Shown here one piece after another: positions 23,155 to 31,685 of a DNA stretch of 32,708 bases (its first letter is position 1; each line of letters begins with the position of its first letter). Under the pieces are notes generated by a model that saw only the letters and a list, made by a program, of their open reading frames with translations, searched no databases and was not told where the DNA came from. This DNA comes from Methanosarcinaceae archaeon (GTDB lineage: Archaea; Halobacteriota; Methanosarcinia; Methanosarcinales; Methanosarcinaceae). Location: assembly GCA_003565715.1 (NCBI GenBank), contig PXAV01000084.1:1-32708 (forward strand), written 5' to 3'. The position numbers and the translations under genes were made by a program.

Positions 23155-24132
23155 TCAAAGGTCTATGTGTGGATTTATATCACATCCAGTGCATGGAAGA
23201 CACATGGTCTCAAAAGTATCTGCACGTAATCCATATTCATCCAGTTTCTGCCTAAGATAGTGGTTCAGATGCAACAGTCTTTGTGCGGATGGTCTTTCGA
23301 TTATAACCTCACCCTCGCGAAGTGGATGCTTTGCAGCTGCCCTCAGAATAGGAACAACGCCAATGGATACAAGTTCTTCTATGCCCCTTTCTGCAGACCG
23401 GTCTGTTTCCCCAAGACCTATGATGAAATTAGAGCAGACCGTATTCTTCCCAAATATCTCAACGCCCTCTTTTAACGCATTCAGCACGTGTTCAAGCTTC
23501 TGGTCCGGACACACTCTTAAATGTATCTCCCGATCCATGGTCTCAACATTATATTTAAGTTCATCAGCACCAGCTACCTTAAGCCTTCGGCTGGAATCCT
23601 CTGTGGGATATACAGAGACACCAATAGGAACATTGTATCTTTCTCTGAGCATGTAGATCAGCTCCTCAGCCCGCGTTACCTCATGTTCCGGTGACTCCTC
23701 GACACCTGATGTAATGGATATTGCTTTCATTTTTCCGCTAAGATGAGCATCTGAGATCATTTTAAGCATCTGTTCCATGGATTTAACCTTGCCTGAAAGC
23801 TTAGGAACAGGGCAGAATGTGCAGTCAAATATGCATTTCTCACACATTGTAACAAAAGCCTGATCCGGGCAGTGGATGAGCTCATCTTCAATGCCTCCTC
23901 TTGCTATCTCAATATCTTCTTTTCTTATGACAAGTTCCCCGTTTTCCATTTCAGCAAGCAGAGGAGATCCACTTTTCACAGCAAGGCGAACCCGGTGTCC
24001 ACCAGAGTTAAAAAAGAAAGCTAGATTCCCTGCCCCTGGTCCTGCTGTGGGTATAGTCAGCCTGTGTATGAGAGAGGGGTCCATATTAACTGAACCTATG
24101 GAGATGAGTTGTGCTTTTGTTTCTGCGTTCAT
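23155..24132 (-). CDS. Radical SAM protein, function unknown
   Basis: 325 residues. The radical SAM cluster motif is Cys100-x3-Cys104-x2-Cys107 (CIFDCTFC), preceded by Cys97. The barrel includes ISITSGVEESP and VSVYPTED, in the manner of biotin-synthase-like members, and FIIGLGETD is the conserved strand 5/6 region. The C-terminus carries an additional cysteine-rich tail, CLPCTGC, close to the end, which may bind a second cluster. The reaction cannot be named; I found no features specific to BioB, PylB, HmdB or Mmp10. ATG 24132 has GGAGAA upstream. Its TATA box is AATATAAAAAGC near 24197-24186. It is monocistronic and lies on the minus strand upstream of the methyltransferase without a tight link. 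Confidence 0.82.
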   Translation of the reverse strand: MNAETKAQLISIGSVNMDPSLIHRLTIPTAGPGAGNLAFFFNSGGHRVRLAVKSGSPLLAEMENGELVIRKEDIEIARGGIEDELIHCPDQAFVTMCEKCIFDCTFCPVPKLSGKVKSMEQMLKMISDAHLSGKMKAISITSGVEESPEHEVTRAEELIYMLRERYNVPIGVSVYPTEDSSRRLKVAGADELKYNVETMDREIHLRVCPDQKLEHVLNALKEGVEIFGKNTVCSNFIIGLGETDRSAERGIEELVSIGVVPILRAAAKHPLREGEVIIERPSAQRLLHLNHYLRQKLDEYGLRADTFETMCLPCTGCDINPHIDL

Positions 24133-24413
24133 GAATTCTCCGATACCAGAAAACTGATCATTATCATATATTGGGTAACTGATGCTTTTTATATTTTATT
24201 TCGGCAGAAGATACTTTAAAGTTTTCCCCGGGGAAAATTCATTCCAGAACCTTCTATAAAACCATTCAGAGAATATACAGGACAAGTCAATTAGGCAGTA
24301 GAAAACGGATATTTTTAGTAGTGATTATTCCAAAAAAAGATTCCATGTTAAAGTAATGACCAATTATATCCTTATCCATATTAGTTCCATATATTCAAAA
24401 GCTATTCATGATC
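24133..24413. other. Intergenic region with a 16-base perfect palindrome
   Basis: 281 bases between the radical SAM gene and the methyltransferase. It contains the radical SAM promoter (AATATAAAAAGC about 55 bases before the ATG) and, about 30 bases further upstream, a perfect palindrome TTTTCCCCGGGGAAAA at 24222-24237. Its position upstream of the TATA box suits a regulator site. No coding remnant was seen. Confidence 0.45.
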
Positions 24414-25091
24414 TTACAATTTCCTCCCCACAATCACAAAACCATTGATACGATTCCCTGTCCTCGTTACAAAGATATCCCGCTTAAAAAATTCCACCGT
24501 AAACCCATTATCTATCAGTAAAAACACCAGTTCCCTCTCTGTAAAGTGATGAGCAACATAGGCAAACTCGCCGGTCTTCTCATCATATACCAGAAATGAG
24601 CCCTCCTCATGTGTAACTGGCAGGTCATTGATGTAGCGTTCACGATAGATCCCGGAGTGCCAGGTCTGGCCAAAATCAGCAATGTAGATGTGACCATTCG
24701 GTCCAAGGATACGGAAAACTTCTCTGATAATCCTGGCACGGTCTTCTTTTAATTCGACTACGGTGAGGAAAGCCTGCATAACAGCAACATTAAAACTTCC
24801 ATCAGTGAATGGAAGGAAAATTGCAGTCCCTCTCACCAATGAAGGTATGAAAGGGCAATTGTGAGAATGTGCAGATGCACGGGTCATTTTCAGAGCATCT
24901 GTATTCACGTCAAAGCCTGTGACTTCAAAACCGTGGCCTGCAAGGCAGGCACTTACCCTTCCGGTTGCTGAGCCGATGTCAAGGATGCGGACACCAGGAG
25001 GAATATACTGATAGATAACAGGATCAAGCTCAATGGTTTCAGGAATCTTTTTTCCTTCAACATCAAACCAGGGATTTCTATTCTCACTCAT
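24414..25091 (-). CDS. SAM-dependent class I methyltransferase
   Basis: 225 residues. Motif I is ILDIGSATGRV (36-46), followed by the acidic strand end VTGFDVN (Asp61) and the motif FTDGSFNVAVMQAFLTVVE, and later RIIREVFRILGPNGHIYIADFG, all standard for the UbiE/COQ5-like Methyltransf_11 group. The substrate is unknown. The first residues (SENRNPWFDVEGKKIPE) are also seen in small-molecule or tRNA-type members and are not diagnostic. AGGAG lies about 12 bases before the ATG, longer than ideal. It is followed by the unknown gene at 25190 on the same strand, 98 bases away, so the two may not form an operon. Confidence 0.85.
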   Translation of the reverse strand: MSENRNPWFDVEGKKIPETIELDPVIYQYIPPGVRILDIGSATGRVSACLAGHGFEVTGFDVNTDALKMTRASAHSHNCPFIPSLVRGTAIFLPFTDGSFNVAVMQAFLTVVELKEDRARIIREVFRILGPNGHIYIADFGQTWHSGIYRERYINDLPVTHEEGSFLVYDEKTGEFAYVAHHFTERELVFLLIDNGFTVEFFKRDIFVTRTGNRINGFVIVGRKL

Positions 25092-25189
25092 CTTTATCAG
25101 GTACTCCTGTAAAATTCTGTGTACTTATCCTGCATATAAGTATGTTTCCAAAAGTCAATAAGCTCTGTAAGGATTAACGATATTTAAAC

Positions 25190-26305
25190 TCATATCACAA
25201 AGCCAGAAGTGTCTTCCACCATACCCAGACCGTTTCCTGTTTCATCCAGTGTTATGATCTTATCCTCAGTCTCTATCCTCAGGTCAGCCACGTCCACAAG
25301 GTTCTCTATATATTTGAAATTGAAATTCTTCGTGAAGCTGAAGGATTCTCTGCAATAACTTTTTGTGACCACGAAAACACGGAAGTCCTCTGTAGTGATG
25401 ACCCATCTCTTATCACCTTTTTCACAAGGGTATTCATGAACCATGGCCTTTTTGAAATTATGCATTTGCTTTGTAGTTGCATCGTAAAAGCTCATGAAAT
25501 TCCGTATCTCATATTCCAGTCCTATGACCCCTATGTTTGATGTGTAGTAGGTCAGAACAGACCCGTTGGCAAAAATTATCCGTGACCATTTCCAGGGAAG
25601 CAAAGGACCGACCACGATCACTTTCTGCACATAACACTTCCCGGAGAACTCCTTACCGAAAAGCATACCATTGAAATCAAAATAAAGGTTGGCCACCCTG
25701 TAGCCGAAAAGACCTTTGAAGTTCTCCATCAGTTCCGTATTGTATAGATCCTCTTTAGGCTCATCGATATCAAGAGAACAGATACTTTTGTCAGCGTCAG
25801 AAATCTCCAGTTTGTAAGTAGGGAAAGAACCGTGGAAACTTGCCTGGATATCCCTATTCGAACAGGCAACTTTATTATTTTTGACCTCAATTGTCCCTAG
25901 ATCATCTGTGACCTTTCTGTAAACTTCATCGTATGCCCAGGAAACACAATATCCATCTATTCTATCATCCACTATTTGACTACCACCTATGTACCTGCCA
26001 TTAACCTCAATATCCCCGGTGCTTCTGCCGAACATGAAGAAGAACTGACGTCTTGAGCCATCATTAGAAGTGAATTTCAGGAACCAGTATTCTTTTCCAA
26101 AAAGAGGAAGGTCCTCAAAAGAAAAAAGGAGATCATCAATTCCTTTGCTGGGATCCTGTTTCAGTAATAGTTTTTCGAGCTTATCCTTGCGTTCCTTAAT
26201 TTTCTTGATTGATGCAACAAATGCTTTTTTTTCAGCAGCTGGTAAGTCTGTAATGTAGTCATTCCTTTCCTTTATGAAATTTAGAAGTCTTCCTTTTTTT
26301 ATTAT
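25190..26305 (-). CDS. Unknown AttH/CrtC-like beta protein with no canonical start codon
   Basis: 371 codons open from ATA 26305; the first in-frame ATG (26035) is residue 91 and lies inside continuous coding sequence. The N-terminal part is helical and Lys-rich (KKIKERKDKLEKLLLKQD); the rest is strand-rich. GKCYVQKVIVVGPLLPWKW followed by SRIIFANGSVLTYYTS resembles the lipocalin-like fold of AttH/CrtC hydratase-type proteins, a weak similarity from memory. No membrane segment. SD-like GAGGGGG (26317-26311) lies five bases before ATA 26305. An ATG at 26319-26317 is one frame off: one more G in the G5 run would put it in frame. So this is either a non-AUG start or a homopolymer frameshift. Confidence 0.65.
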   Translation of the reverse strand: MIKKGRLLNFIKERNDYITDLPAAEKKAFVASIKKIKERKDKLEKLLLKQDPSKGIDDLLFSFEDLPLFGKEYWFLKFTSNDGSRRQFFFMFGRSTGDIEVNGRYIGGSQIVDDRIDGYCVSWAYDEVYRKVTDDLGTIEVKNNKVACSNRDIQASFHGSFPTYKLEISDADKSICSLDIDEPKEDLYNTELMENFKGLFGYRVANLYFDFNGMLFGKEFSGKCYVQKVIVVGPLLPWKWSRIIFANGSVLTYYTSNIGVIGLEYEIRNFMSFYDATTKQMHNFKKAMVHEYPCEKGDKRWVITTEDFRVFVVTKSYCRESFSFTKNFNFKYIENLVDVADLRIETEDKIITLDETGNGLGMVEDTSGFVI

Positions 26306-26894
26306 AAGAACCCCCTCATGAAATGTGTTTTAAGTTTGTTTGCTATGGATTGCTCTTCTATTTAATCCAATGTGTCATCTGTTAATTCCAGCTAAATTTA
26401 TAAATGTCCTGATATCTGTGATTGTGAAATATACTATAAAATGAATTGTATTAATAATGTATTATGAAATATGAATACAGAAATTGACAAGACCAATTAT
26501 AAGTCTTACACTTCTAAAATGATATTTGCCTTGCTCTTACAGTCCAACGTTCGCCCAGCCTCATGCCTGCACTGATCAATTATATGTTTAATGATGCTTT
26601 TTGTGACAAAACACAATTTTTGGAGGAGGTACTACCACTTAGTATCAATTATATACAATATACACCAGAATCAGAATTAAAGAGCTAATTCAGGGCTATC
26701 CTGAAGCTTAAACTCCCAATTAACTAAAAAAGGGACGATAAAACAGAGTACTACATAGAAGGGACTATTACAGAGTTATTAAATTTTAAACTATAGGATA
26801 CATTTTTTCTTAACCAACATTTTTAATATAATCGTCTGCTTTTCTAACACTTAAATATACTAATATTACCTATTTCAAATCCGAGGAACTTACG
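26306..26894. other. Long AT-rich intergenic region upstream of gatC
   Basis: 589 bases with no gene that I can support. It includes the SD and ATG remnant of the minus-strand unknown gene at its left end and the gatC promoter at its right end (ACTTAAATATACT near 26850, about 25 bases before the probable transcript start). The centre (26520-26640) is slightly richer in GC and has a 41-codon open frame on the minus strand without SD or recognisable motif. No RNA gene is evident. Confidence 0.5.
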
Positions 26895-27176
26895 ATGATC
26901 ACTAAAGAAGAAGTAGAACACGTAGGCTGGCTCGCACGTATCGATATCAGTGACGATGAATCGTATGCGTATGCGCAAAAGCTTAACTCTGTGCTGGACT
27001 ATTTCGGACAGCTTGACGAAGTTGATACCGAAGATGTACCACCCACATATCATGTAGCGGACATTGTTAACGTATTCAGAGAAGACAAGGTTCAGGACTC
27101 TATGCCACAGGAAGAAGTTCTTGCAAACACTGAACATAAACATGATGGGAACTTCAAAGCCCCTAGGATAATATGA
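26895..27176 (+). CDS. gatC: Asp-tRNA(Asn)/Glu-tRNA(Gln) amidotransferase subunit C
   Basis: 93 residues, the usual GatC length. The N-terminal helices (EEVEHVGWLARIDISDDE, then LNSVLDYFGQLDEVD) and the extended belt that runs round GatA (FREDKVQDSM) are family-typical. GatC stabilises GatA and its interface with GatB. GAGG lies nine bases before the ATG. It is the first gene of gatCAB; nine bases separate it from gatA. In archaea the GatCAB enzyme serves Asn-tRNA formation, while GatDE handles Gln. Confidence 0.95.
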   Translation: MITKEEVEHVGWLARIDISDDESYAYAQKLNSVLDYFGQLDEVDTEDVPPTYHVADIVNVFREDKVQDSMPQEEVLANTEHKHDGNFKAPRII

Positions 27177-27185
27177 GGGATTTAA

Positions 27186-28613
27186 ATGGCAGCATGGACA
27201 GACATTTCAGGAATAAGGCAGAAAATAGCTGACTCTTCAGCCGAAGAGGTTACCGCCTCTTACATTGATATTATAGGCAAGAGCAAGATCAACGGATTCA
27301 CAACGCTCTGGGATGAAGCTATCAACGTAGCCCGTGATATCGATGCAAATAGTCACGATGGACCTCTGGCAGGCGTTCCCATAGCTATCAAGGAAAACAT
27401 TTCCACAAAAGGAATTTCCACAACCTGCTCATCAAAGATACTTCAGGGATATGTTCCACCCTATGATGCACACGTTATCGAGAGGCTGAAGGAAGCAGGT
27501 GCTGTAATCCTTGGAAAGACGAACATGGATGAATTCGCAATGGGCACATCAACAGAATCCAGTTACTATGGACCCACGCTCAATCCATGGGACCCTAGTA
27601 GAGTGCCTGGCGGGTCTTCTGGCGGCAGCGCTGCAGTGGTTGCGGCAGGCGAGGCACCTGTATCCCTTGGATCTGATACCGGTGGATCAGTGAGGTGTCC
27701 TGCGGCATTTTGTGGAACAGTGGGGCTTAAACCAACCTACGGCTGCATCTCAAGGTATGGGCTGATCTCCTATGCAAACTCACTGGAACAGATAGGTCCC
27801 CTGGCAACCAACGTGGCAGACATAGCAGCGATCATGGAGGTGGTTGCAGGGCATGATCCCAGGGACAGTACATCCATCAACAAAGAGAACACATACATTG
27901 ATGCTCTTGCAGAAGGAGTTGAGGGAATGAGGATAGGTGTACCTGAGGAGTATTTATCGCATGGCATTGATGAGAAGGTAGAGAAGCTTGTATGGGACTC
28001 TATACATACGTTTGAGGACTTAGGTGCCAGCTATGAAAATGTATCCCTGCCACATACGAGATATGCACTTGCTGCTTATTATATCATAGCCATGAGTGAA
28101 GCATCATCCAACCTTGCACGTTTTGATGGTACAAGATACGGCTTTTGTGCAGAGGGTGATAACTGGCATTTAATGGCATCAAAGACCCGTGCAGAGGGTT
28201 TTGGGGCTGAGGTGAAGCGCAGGATACTACTTGGAACCTATGCTCTTTCTGCAGGTTACCAGGACAAGTATTATTTAAAGGCACTAAAGGTAAGGACCCT
28301 TGTAAAACAGGACTTTGAAAGGGCACTTGCAAATGTTGACGTGCTTATGGGACCAACAATGCCCACACCAGCTTTTAGAATCGGAGAGAAGATAGGAGAC
28401 CCTCTTTCTCTCTATATGAGCGATGTGAACACTGTACCTATCAATCTTGCAGGTGTACCATCTATTTCAGTCCCCTGTGGTTTTGCAGATAATATGCCTG
28501 TGGGACTTCAGATAACAGGCACGCACTTTGATGAAAAAACAATTATGAAGGCAGCCTATAACTTTGAGCAGAACACAGAACACCACAAAAAAAGACCCCC
28601 GGAGGTGGCATAA
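27186..28613 (+). CDS. gatA: Aspartyl/glutamyl-tRNA amidotransferase subunit A (amidase)
   Basis: 475 residues, full length. The amidase-signature triad is Lys69 (AIKENIS), the cis-Ser Ser144 in PGGSSGGS and the nucleophile Ser168 in DTGGS. GatA hydrolyses glutamine and channels ammonia to GatB. The TGAGGGAT SD overlaps the gatC stop. The last base of its stop is the first base of the gatB start (TAATG), so translation is coupled. Nothing is truncated. Confidence 0.97.
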   Translation: MAAWTDISGIRQKIADSSAEEVTASYIDIIGKSKINGFTTLWDEAINVARDIDANSHDGPLAGVPIAIKENISTKGISTTCSSKILQGYVPPYDAHVIERLKEAGAVILGKTNMDEFAMGTSTESSYYGPTLNPWDPSRVPGGSSGGSAAVVAAGEAPVSLGSDTGGSVRCPAAFCGTVGLKPTYGCISRYGLISYANSLEQIGPLATNVADIAAIMEVVAGHDPRDSTSINKENTYIDALAEGVEGMRIGVPEEYLSHGIDEKVEKLVWDSIHTFEDLGASYENVSLPHTRYALAAYYIIAMSEASSNLARFDGTRYGFCAEGDNWHLMASKTRAEGFGAEVKRRILLGTYALSAGYQDKYYLKALKVRTLVKQDFERALANVDVLMGPTMPTPAFRIGEKIGDPLSLYMSDVNTVPINLAGVPSISVPCGFADNMPVGLQITGTHFDEKTIMKAAYNFEQNTEHHKKRPPEVA

Positions 28614-30034
28614 TGGTCTATGATAATCCTGACGATGTGAAGATTGGGCTGGAGGTTCATGTCCAGCTGAATAAGCTGAAGACAAAATTATTCTGTGGCT
28701 GTTCTACAGATTACCACAACTCTGACCCAAACAGCCATGTATGTCCGGTATGTCTGGGACTTCCAGGTTCCTTGCCGGTCATAAATGAGAGGGCAGTGGA
28801 GTTTGCCATAAAGATAGGGCTTGCACTCAACTGCAGTATTGTGGAGCAGACACAGTTCCACAGGAAGAACTACTACTATCCTGATCTACCAAAGGGCTTC
28901 CAGACAACTCAGTATGATTACCCCATAGCAGGTAATGGAAAGATAGTGATTGAGGGAGAGGATGGAGAGCGTGTGATCAGGATCACTCGTGCGCATATGG
29001 AGGAAGACCCCGGAAGGCTCCAACATATAGGAAACATCGAGAGGTCAAAAGGTACACTCATCAACTATAATCGTTCAGGGATGGCACTTATAGAGATAGT
29101 AAGTGAGCCTGACATGAGAAGTCCAAAGGAGGCAAGGCGTTATCTGGACAAGCTCAGGAGCATACTTGACTATCTTGATGTGTTTAATGGTGATCTTGAA
29201 GGGGCTATGAGGGTTGATGCAAACGTTTCTGTCTTTAACGGACAGCGTGTTGAGGTCAAGAACATATCATCCTTCAAGGGAGCAGAAAGAGCCCTTCTCT
29301 ACGAGATCATGAGGCAAAAGAACCATATTAGACGTGGTGGCACCATAACTATGGAGACCAGGCACTTTGATGAGGCAAGAGGCGTGACCCTTTCCATGCG
29401 TACAAAGGAAGAGGAACATGACTACCGCTACTTCCCCGAGCCTGATCTGGTACCTTTAAGGGTTGCTGACAGGGTACCTGAGGTAATTAAGACACTTCCG
29501 GAACTTCCTGATGCAAAGAAGGAACGTTTCATGAAGGAGTATAATATTGCCGACATGCACGCAAGGGCACTGACCATAGAGATCAAGGTGGCCAATTTCT
29601 ATGAAGAAGTAGTGTCAAAGGTAGACCCAAAGGTAGCAGCAGTATGGGTTGCTGATATTCTCAAGGGGGAGCTCAACTATCGTGATCTTACAATCGATGC
29701 TTTTAGAGTGGAAGATATAGTCGATGTCATGGAACTTGTAATAGCTAACAGTATAACTGAACAGAGTGGCGTTGAGATCATCCGCACAGTACTTGACCAT
29801 GGTGGCAAGCCTCAGGATATTATCAATAAGAAAGGCCTGCTCAAGGTCGAGGACAACATAGTGGCAAAAGCAGTTGAAGAAGCAATTGCACAAAATCCGG
29901 AAGCTGTTGCAGACTACCGTGCAGGCAAGGAAAAGTCCCTGAACTTTATCGTAGGCAAGGTGATGCAGAAGACCAAAGGACGAGCTGATGCCAGAGAGGC
30001 AAGGGAAAGGCTCATTGAGAAATTAAAAGAATGA
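28613..30034 (+). CDS. gatB: Aspartyl/glutamyl-tRNA amidotransferase subunit B
   Basis: 473 residues. IGLEVHVQL opens the kinase-like cradle domain. The structural zinc site is formed by FCGC and HVCPVC near residues 26-45. HRKNYYYPDLPKG, then MRVDANVS and DYRYFPEPDL, are the ATP and Mg-binding signature regions. The C-terminal helical and YqeY tail domains (from about residue 300 to KVMQKTKGRADA) bind the tRNA. It phosphorylates and amidates the misacylated tRNA. A weak inverted repeat (GGGATC at 30046, GATCCC at 30068) and T-rich DNA follow the stop. Confidence 0.97.
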   Translation: MVYDNPDDVKIGLEVHVQLNKLKTKLFCGCSTDYHNSDPNSHVCPVCLGLPGSLPVINERAVEFAIKIGLALNCSIVEQTQFHRKNYYYPDLPKGFQTTQYDYPIAGNGKIVIEGEDGERVIRITRAHMEEDPGRLQHIGNIERSKGTLINYNRSGMALIEIVSEPDMRSPKEARRYLDKLRSILDYLDVFNGDLEGAMRVDANVSVFNGQRVEVKNISSFKGAERALLYEIMRQKNHIRRGGTITMETRHFDEARGVTLSMRTKEEEHDYRYFPEPDLVPLRVADRVPEVIKTLPELPDAKKERFMKEYNIADMHARALTIEIKVANFYEEVVSKVDPKVAAVWVADILKGELNYRDLTIDAFRVEDIVDVMELVIANSITEQSGVEIIRTVLDHGGKPQDIINKKGLLKVEDNIVAKAVEEAIAQNPEAVADYRAGKEKSLNFIVGKVMQKTKGRADAREARERLIEKLKE

Positions 30035-30170
30035 AATCAGAAACAGGGATCTAATGGGGCTATCTTGGATCCCACTTATTATCTATAACTCAATGCCTGT
30101 CTGATAGTTTTTCCTTTAGCACATTTCATGATCCCTTAACCAGGTTATTTTAACCATGGTTATTTCTTTA

Positions 30171-30512
30171 TCACAGATGCTTTGGTTCTACATTCACCAG
30201 GAATGCTTCGCCCCTTGGAGTTATACTATATATTGAATCATCCTCTTTTTCTATATACAGGGTATCTTCAAGCATACCAAGGTGCAGTTTTGCCTGCATA
30301 TCGTTGAGCTTGAACTCGGCTTTGATATCATCAAAGCTCATCTTGCTTTCACCCAGGCTCTTTAGAATGTTTCTACGAACTGGATTCTGCATTGTCCTCA
30401 AGCCTGCTTTGTGATCCTCTGTTGGGTTCTCTTTCAGTCTCCCTTCCTGTTTTGCTTTTTCAAACCATTCCTGGTCCTTTTTCATCACTTCATCATCTGT
30501 CATATCGATCAT
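30171..30512 (-). CDS. Winged-helix transcriptional regulator (ArsR-like)
   Basis: 113 residues. An acidic/lysine-rich N-terminal helix (about 5-30) precedes a winged-helix domain: MQNPVRRNILKSLGESKMS, then FDDIKAEFKLND and the recognition helix MQAKLHLGMLEDTLYI, with a wing ending SITPRGEAFL. No ligand-binding cysteines. The target is unknown. The start is ATG 30512 or, three codons later, 30503; neither has an SD, and AT-rich TATA-like DNA about 15-30 bases upstream suggests a leaderless transcript. It is divergent from rpl40e, with 200 bases between. Confidence 0.82.
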   Translation of the reverse strand: MIDMTDDEVMKKDQEWFEKAKQEGRLKENPTEDHKAGLRTMQNPVRRNILKSLGESKMSFDDIKAEFKLNDMQAKLHLGMLEDTLYIEKEDDSIYSITPRGEAFLVNVEPKHL

Positions 30513-30712
30513 TAATAATCGATGATAATATTAATTAAATAGTTTATCCTGATCAACATGCAGCAAAATATATACGCTAAAAGATCATGAAGGGAATATC
30601 CTCAGTGTAAGGATACAGAAGTTGTCGCCAAAACAATTATATGTTTTGAACATAATGTAAGCAGCCTATCATTCTAATATAGTACTTATTTCAATCATTA
30701 AGGTGAAAGATA

Positions 30713-30862
30713 ATGGCAAGATTCCCAGAAGCTGAAAACAGAATACTGATAAAGAAGATATGTATGGACTGTAATGCGCGCAATGCAGTACGTTCTACAA
30801 GATGCAGGAAATGCGGCGGTAAGAGCCTGCGTATGAAATCAAAGGAATCAAAGGGTGGCTGA
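30713..30862 (+). CDS. rpl40e: Large-subunit ribosomal protein L40e
   Basis: 49 residues, the usual size of archaeal L40e. The zinc ribbon is Cys17-x2-Cys20-x10-Cys31-x2-Cys34 ([10 protein letters not shown], then RCRKCGG), and the C-terminus is strongly basic ([13 protein letters not shown]). It is a component of the 50S ribosome. AGGTGA at 30701-30706 is the SD, six bases before the ATG. It is followed after eight bases by the GGGP synthase gene, so the two are co-transcribed. Confidence 0.95.
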   Translation: MARFPEAENRILIKKICMDCNARNAVRSTRCRKCGGKSLRMKSKESKGG

Positions 30863-30870
30863 TCCGATAC

Positions 30871-31617
30871 ATGCAAGTGGAAGAGTACCTCAACAGGATT
30901 GCAGAAAGTGAAGGTACCGTTCACTTGACACTTATAGATCCGGCATCCCAGAGCCCTGATGAGGCTGCCCAAATAGCGTATGCTGCATCCCTTGGAGGCA
31001 CTGATGCTATAATGGTCGGCGGGTCTACCGGAGCCGGAGGAGCTATTCTTGAAGAGACACTTCTGAAGATAAAGGAAAAGACAGATAAACCCACTATACT
31101 TTTCCCTGGAAACGCAGCTGGGGTTAGCAGACACGCAGATGCTATTTTTTTTATGAGTCTGCTGAATTCCCGTGATATCAATTTCGTTACAACTAACCAG
31201 GCAATGGGAGCCCCTTTTGTCTATAAGGAAGGCATTGAGCCCATATCAATGGCCTATCTGATAGTTGAGCCAGGAGGAACGGTCGGTTGGGTCGGTGATG
31301 CAAGACTGATACCAAAGAACAAGCCAGAACTTGCTGTTGCCTATGCACTTGCAGGAAAGTACCTGGGAATGCATTATACATACCTGGAAGCAGGCTCAGG
31401 TGCCAATGCACCCGTGACACCAGAAATGATAGGAGCAGTAAAACATGTCATTGGAAACAATATGCTTGTAGTTGGTGGAGGAATACGTGATGGTGAAGCT
31501 GCAAAGACATGTGCTCTTGCAGGTGCCGACATGATAGTCACGGGTACAGTACTGGAAGATAGTTCTGAAGTCACTGAAAAGATAAAAGAGCTTGTTTACG
31601 CAATCAAGAAACGCTAA
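30871..31617 (+). CDS. Geranylgeranylglyceryl phosphate synthase
   Basis: 248 residues, a TIM barrel of the PcrB/GGGPS family. LTLIDPASQ marks the first strand with the catalytic Asp, AIMVGGSTGA is the second phosphate-loop region, YLEAGSGANAPV the isoprenoid-site loop (the Y-E-GSGA signature) and VVGGGIRDGEAA with IVTGTVLED the C-terminal phosphate-binding loops. It joins geranylgeranyl diphosphate to sn-glycerol-1-phosphate, the first committed step of archaeal ether lipid synthesis; it is cytosolic or membrane-associated. ATG 30871 lies eight bases after the rpl40e stop, and the GGTG (30854-30857) is a rather distant SD, so coupling is likely. Confidence 0.95.
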   Translation: MQVEEYLNRIAESEGTVHLTLIDPASQSPDEAAQIAYAASLGGTDAIMVGGSTGAGGAILEETLLKIKEKTDKPTILFPGNAAGVSRHADAIFFMSLLNSRDINFVTTNQAMGAPFVYKEGIEPISMAYLIVEPGGTVGWVGDARLIPKNKPELAVAYALAGKYLGMHYTYLEAGSGANAPVTPEMIGAVKHVIGNNMLVVGGGIRDGEAAKTCALAGADMIVTGTVLEDSSEVTEKIKELVYAIKKR

Positions 31618-31636
31618 GTTAGCAAAATATCTTACC

Positions 31637-31648
31637 CCATCTTTTTTA
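31637..31648 (+). terminator. T-rich stretch after the GGGP synthase gene
   Basis: A CATCTTTTTTAA run lies about 20 bases after the stop, without a hairpin. It could end the rpl40e-GGGPS transcript. The next gene has its own strong SD, so read-through is also possible. Confidence 0.35.
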
Positions 31649-31685
31649 AATTACTCATATCATAACCTTTCAAGGAGGTTTAATG

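Noticed and set aside
25190-26035. Shorter form of the unknown minus-strand gene beginning at ATG 26035
   Set aside because: The frame is open and protein-like for 90 more codons upstream, and no SD precedes the ATG.
26515-26640. 41-codon open frame on the minus strand upstream of gatC, with slightly higher GC
   Set aside because: No SD, no recognisable motif, bounded by stops; this length is expected by chance.
30046-30073. Inverted repeat GGGATC/GATCCC after gatB as a terminator
   Set aside because: Only six base pairs around a 16-base loop, with no directly following T-run; too weak to annotate.
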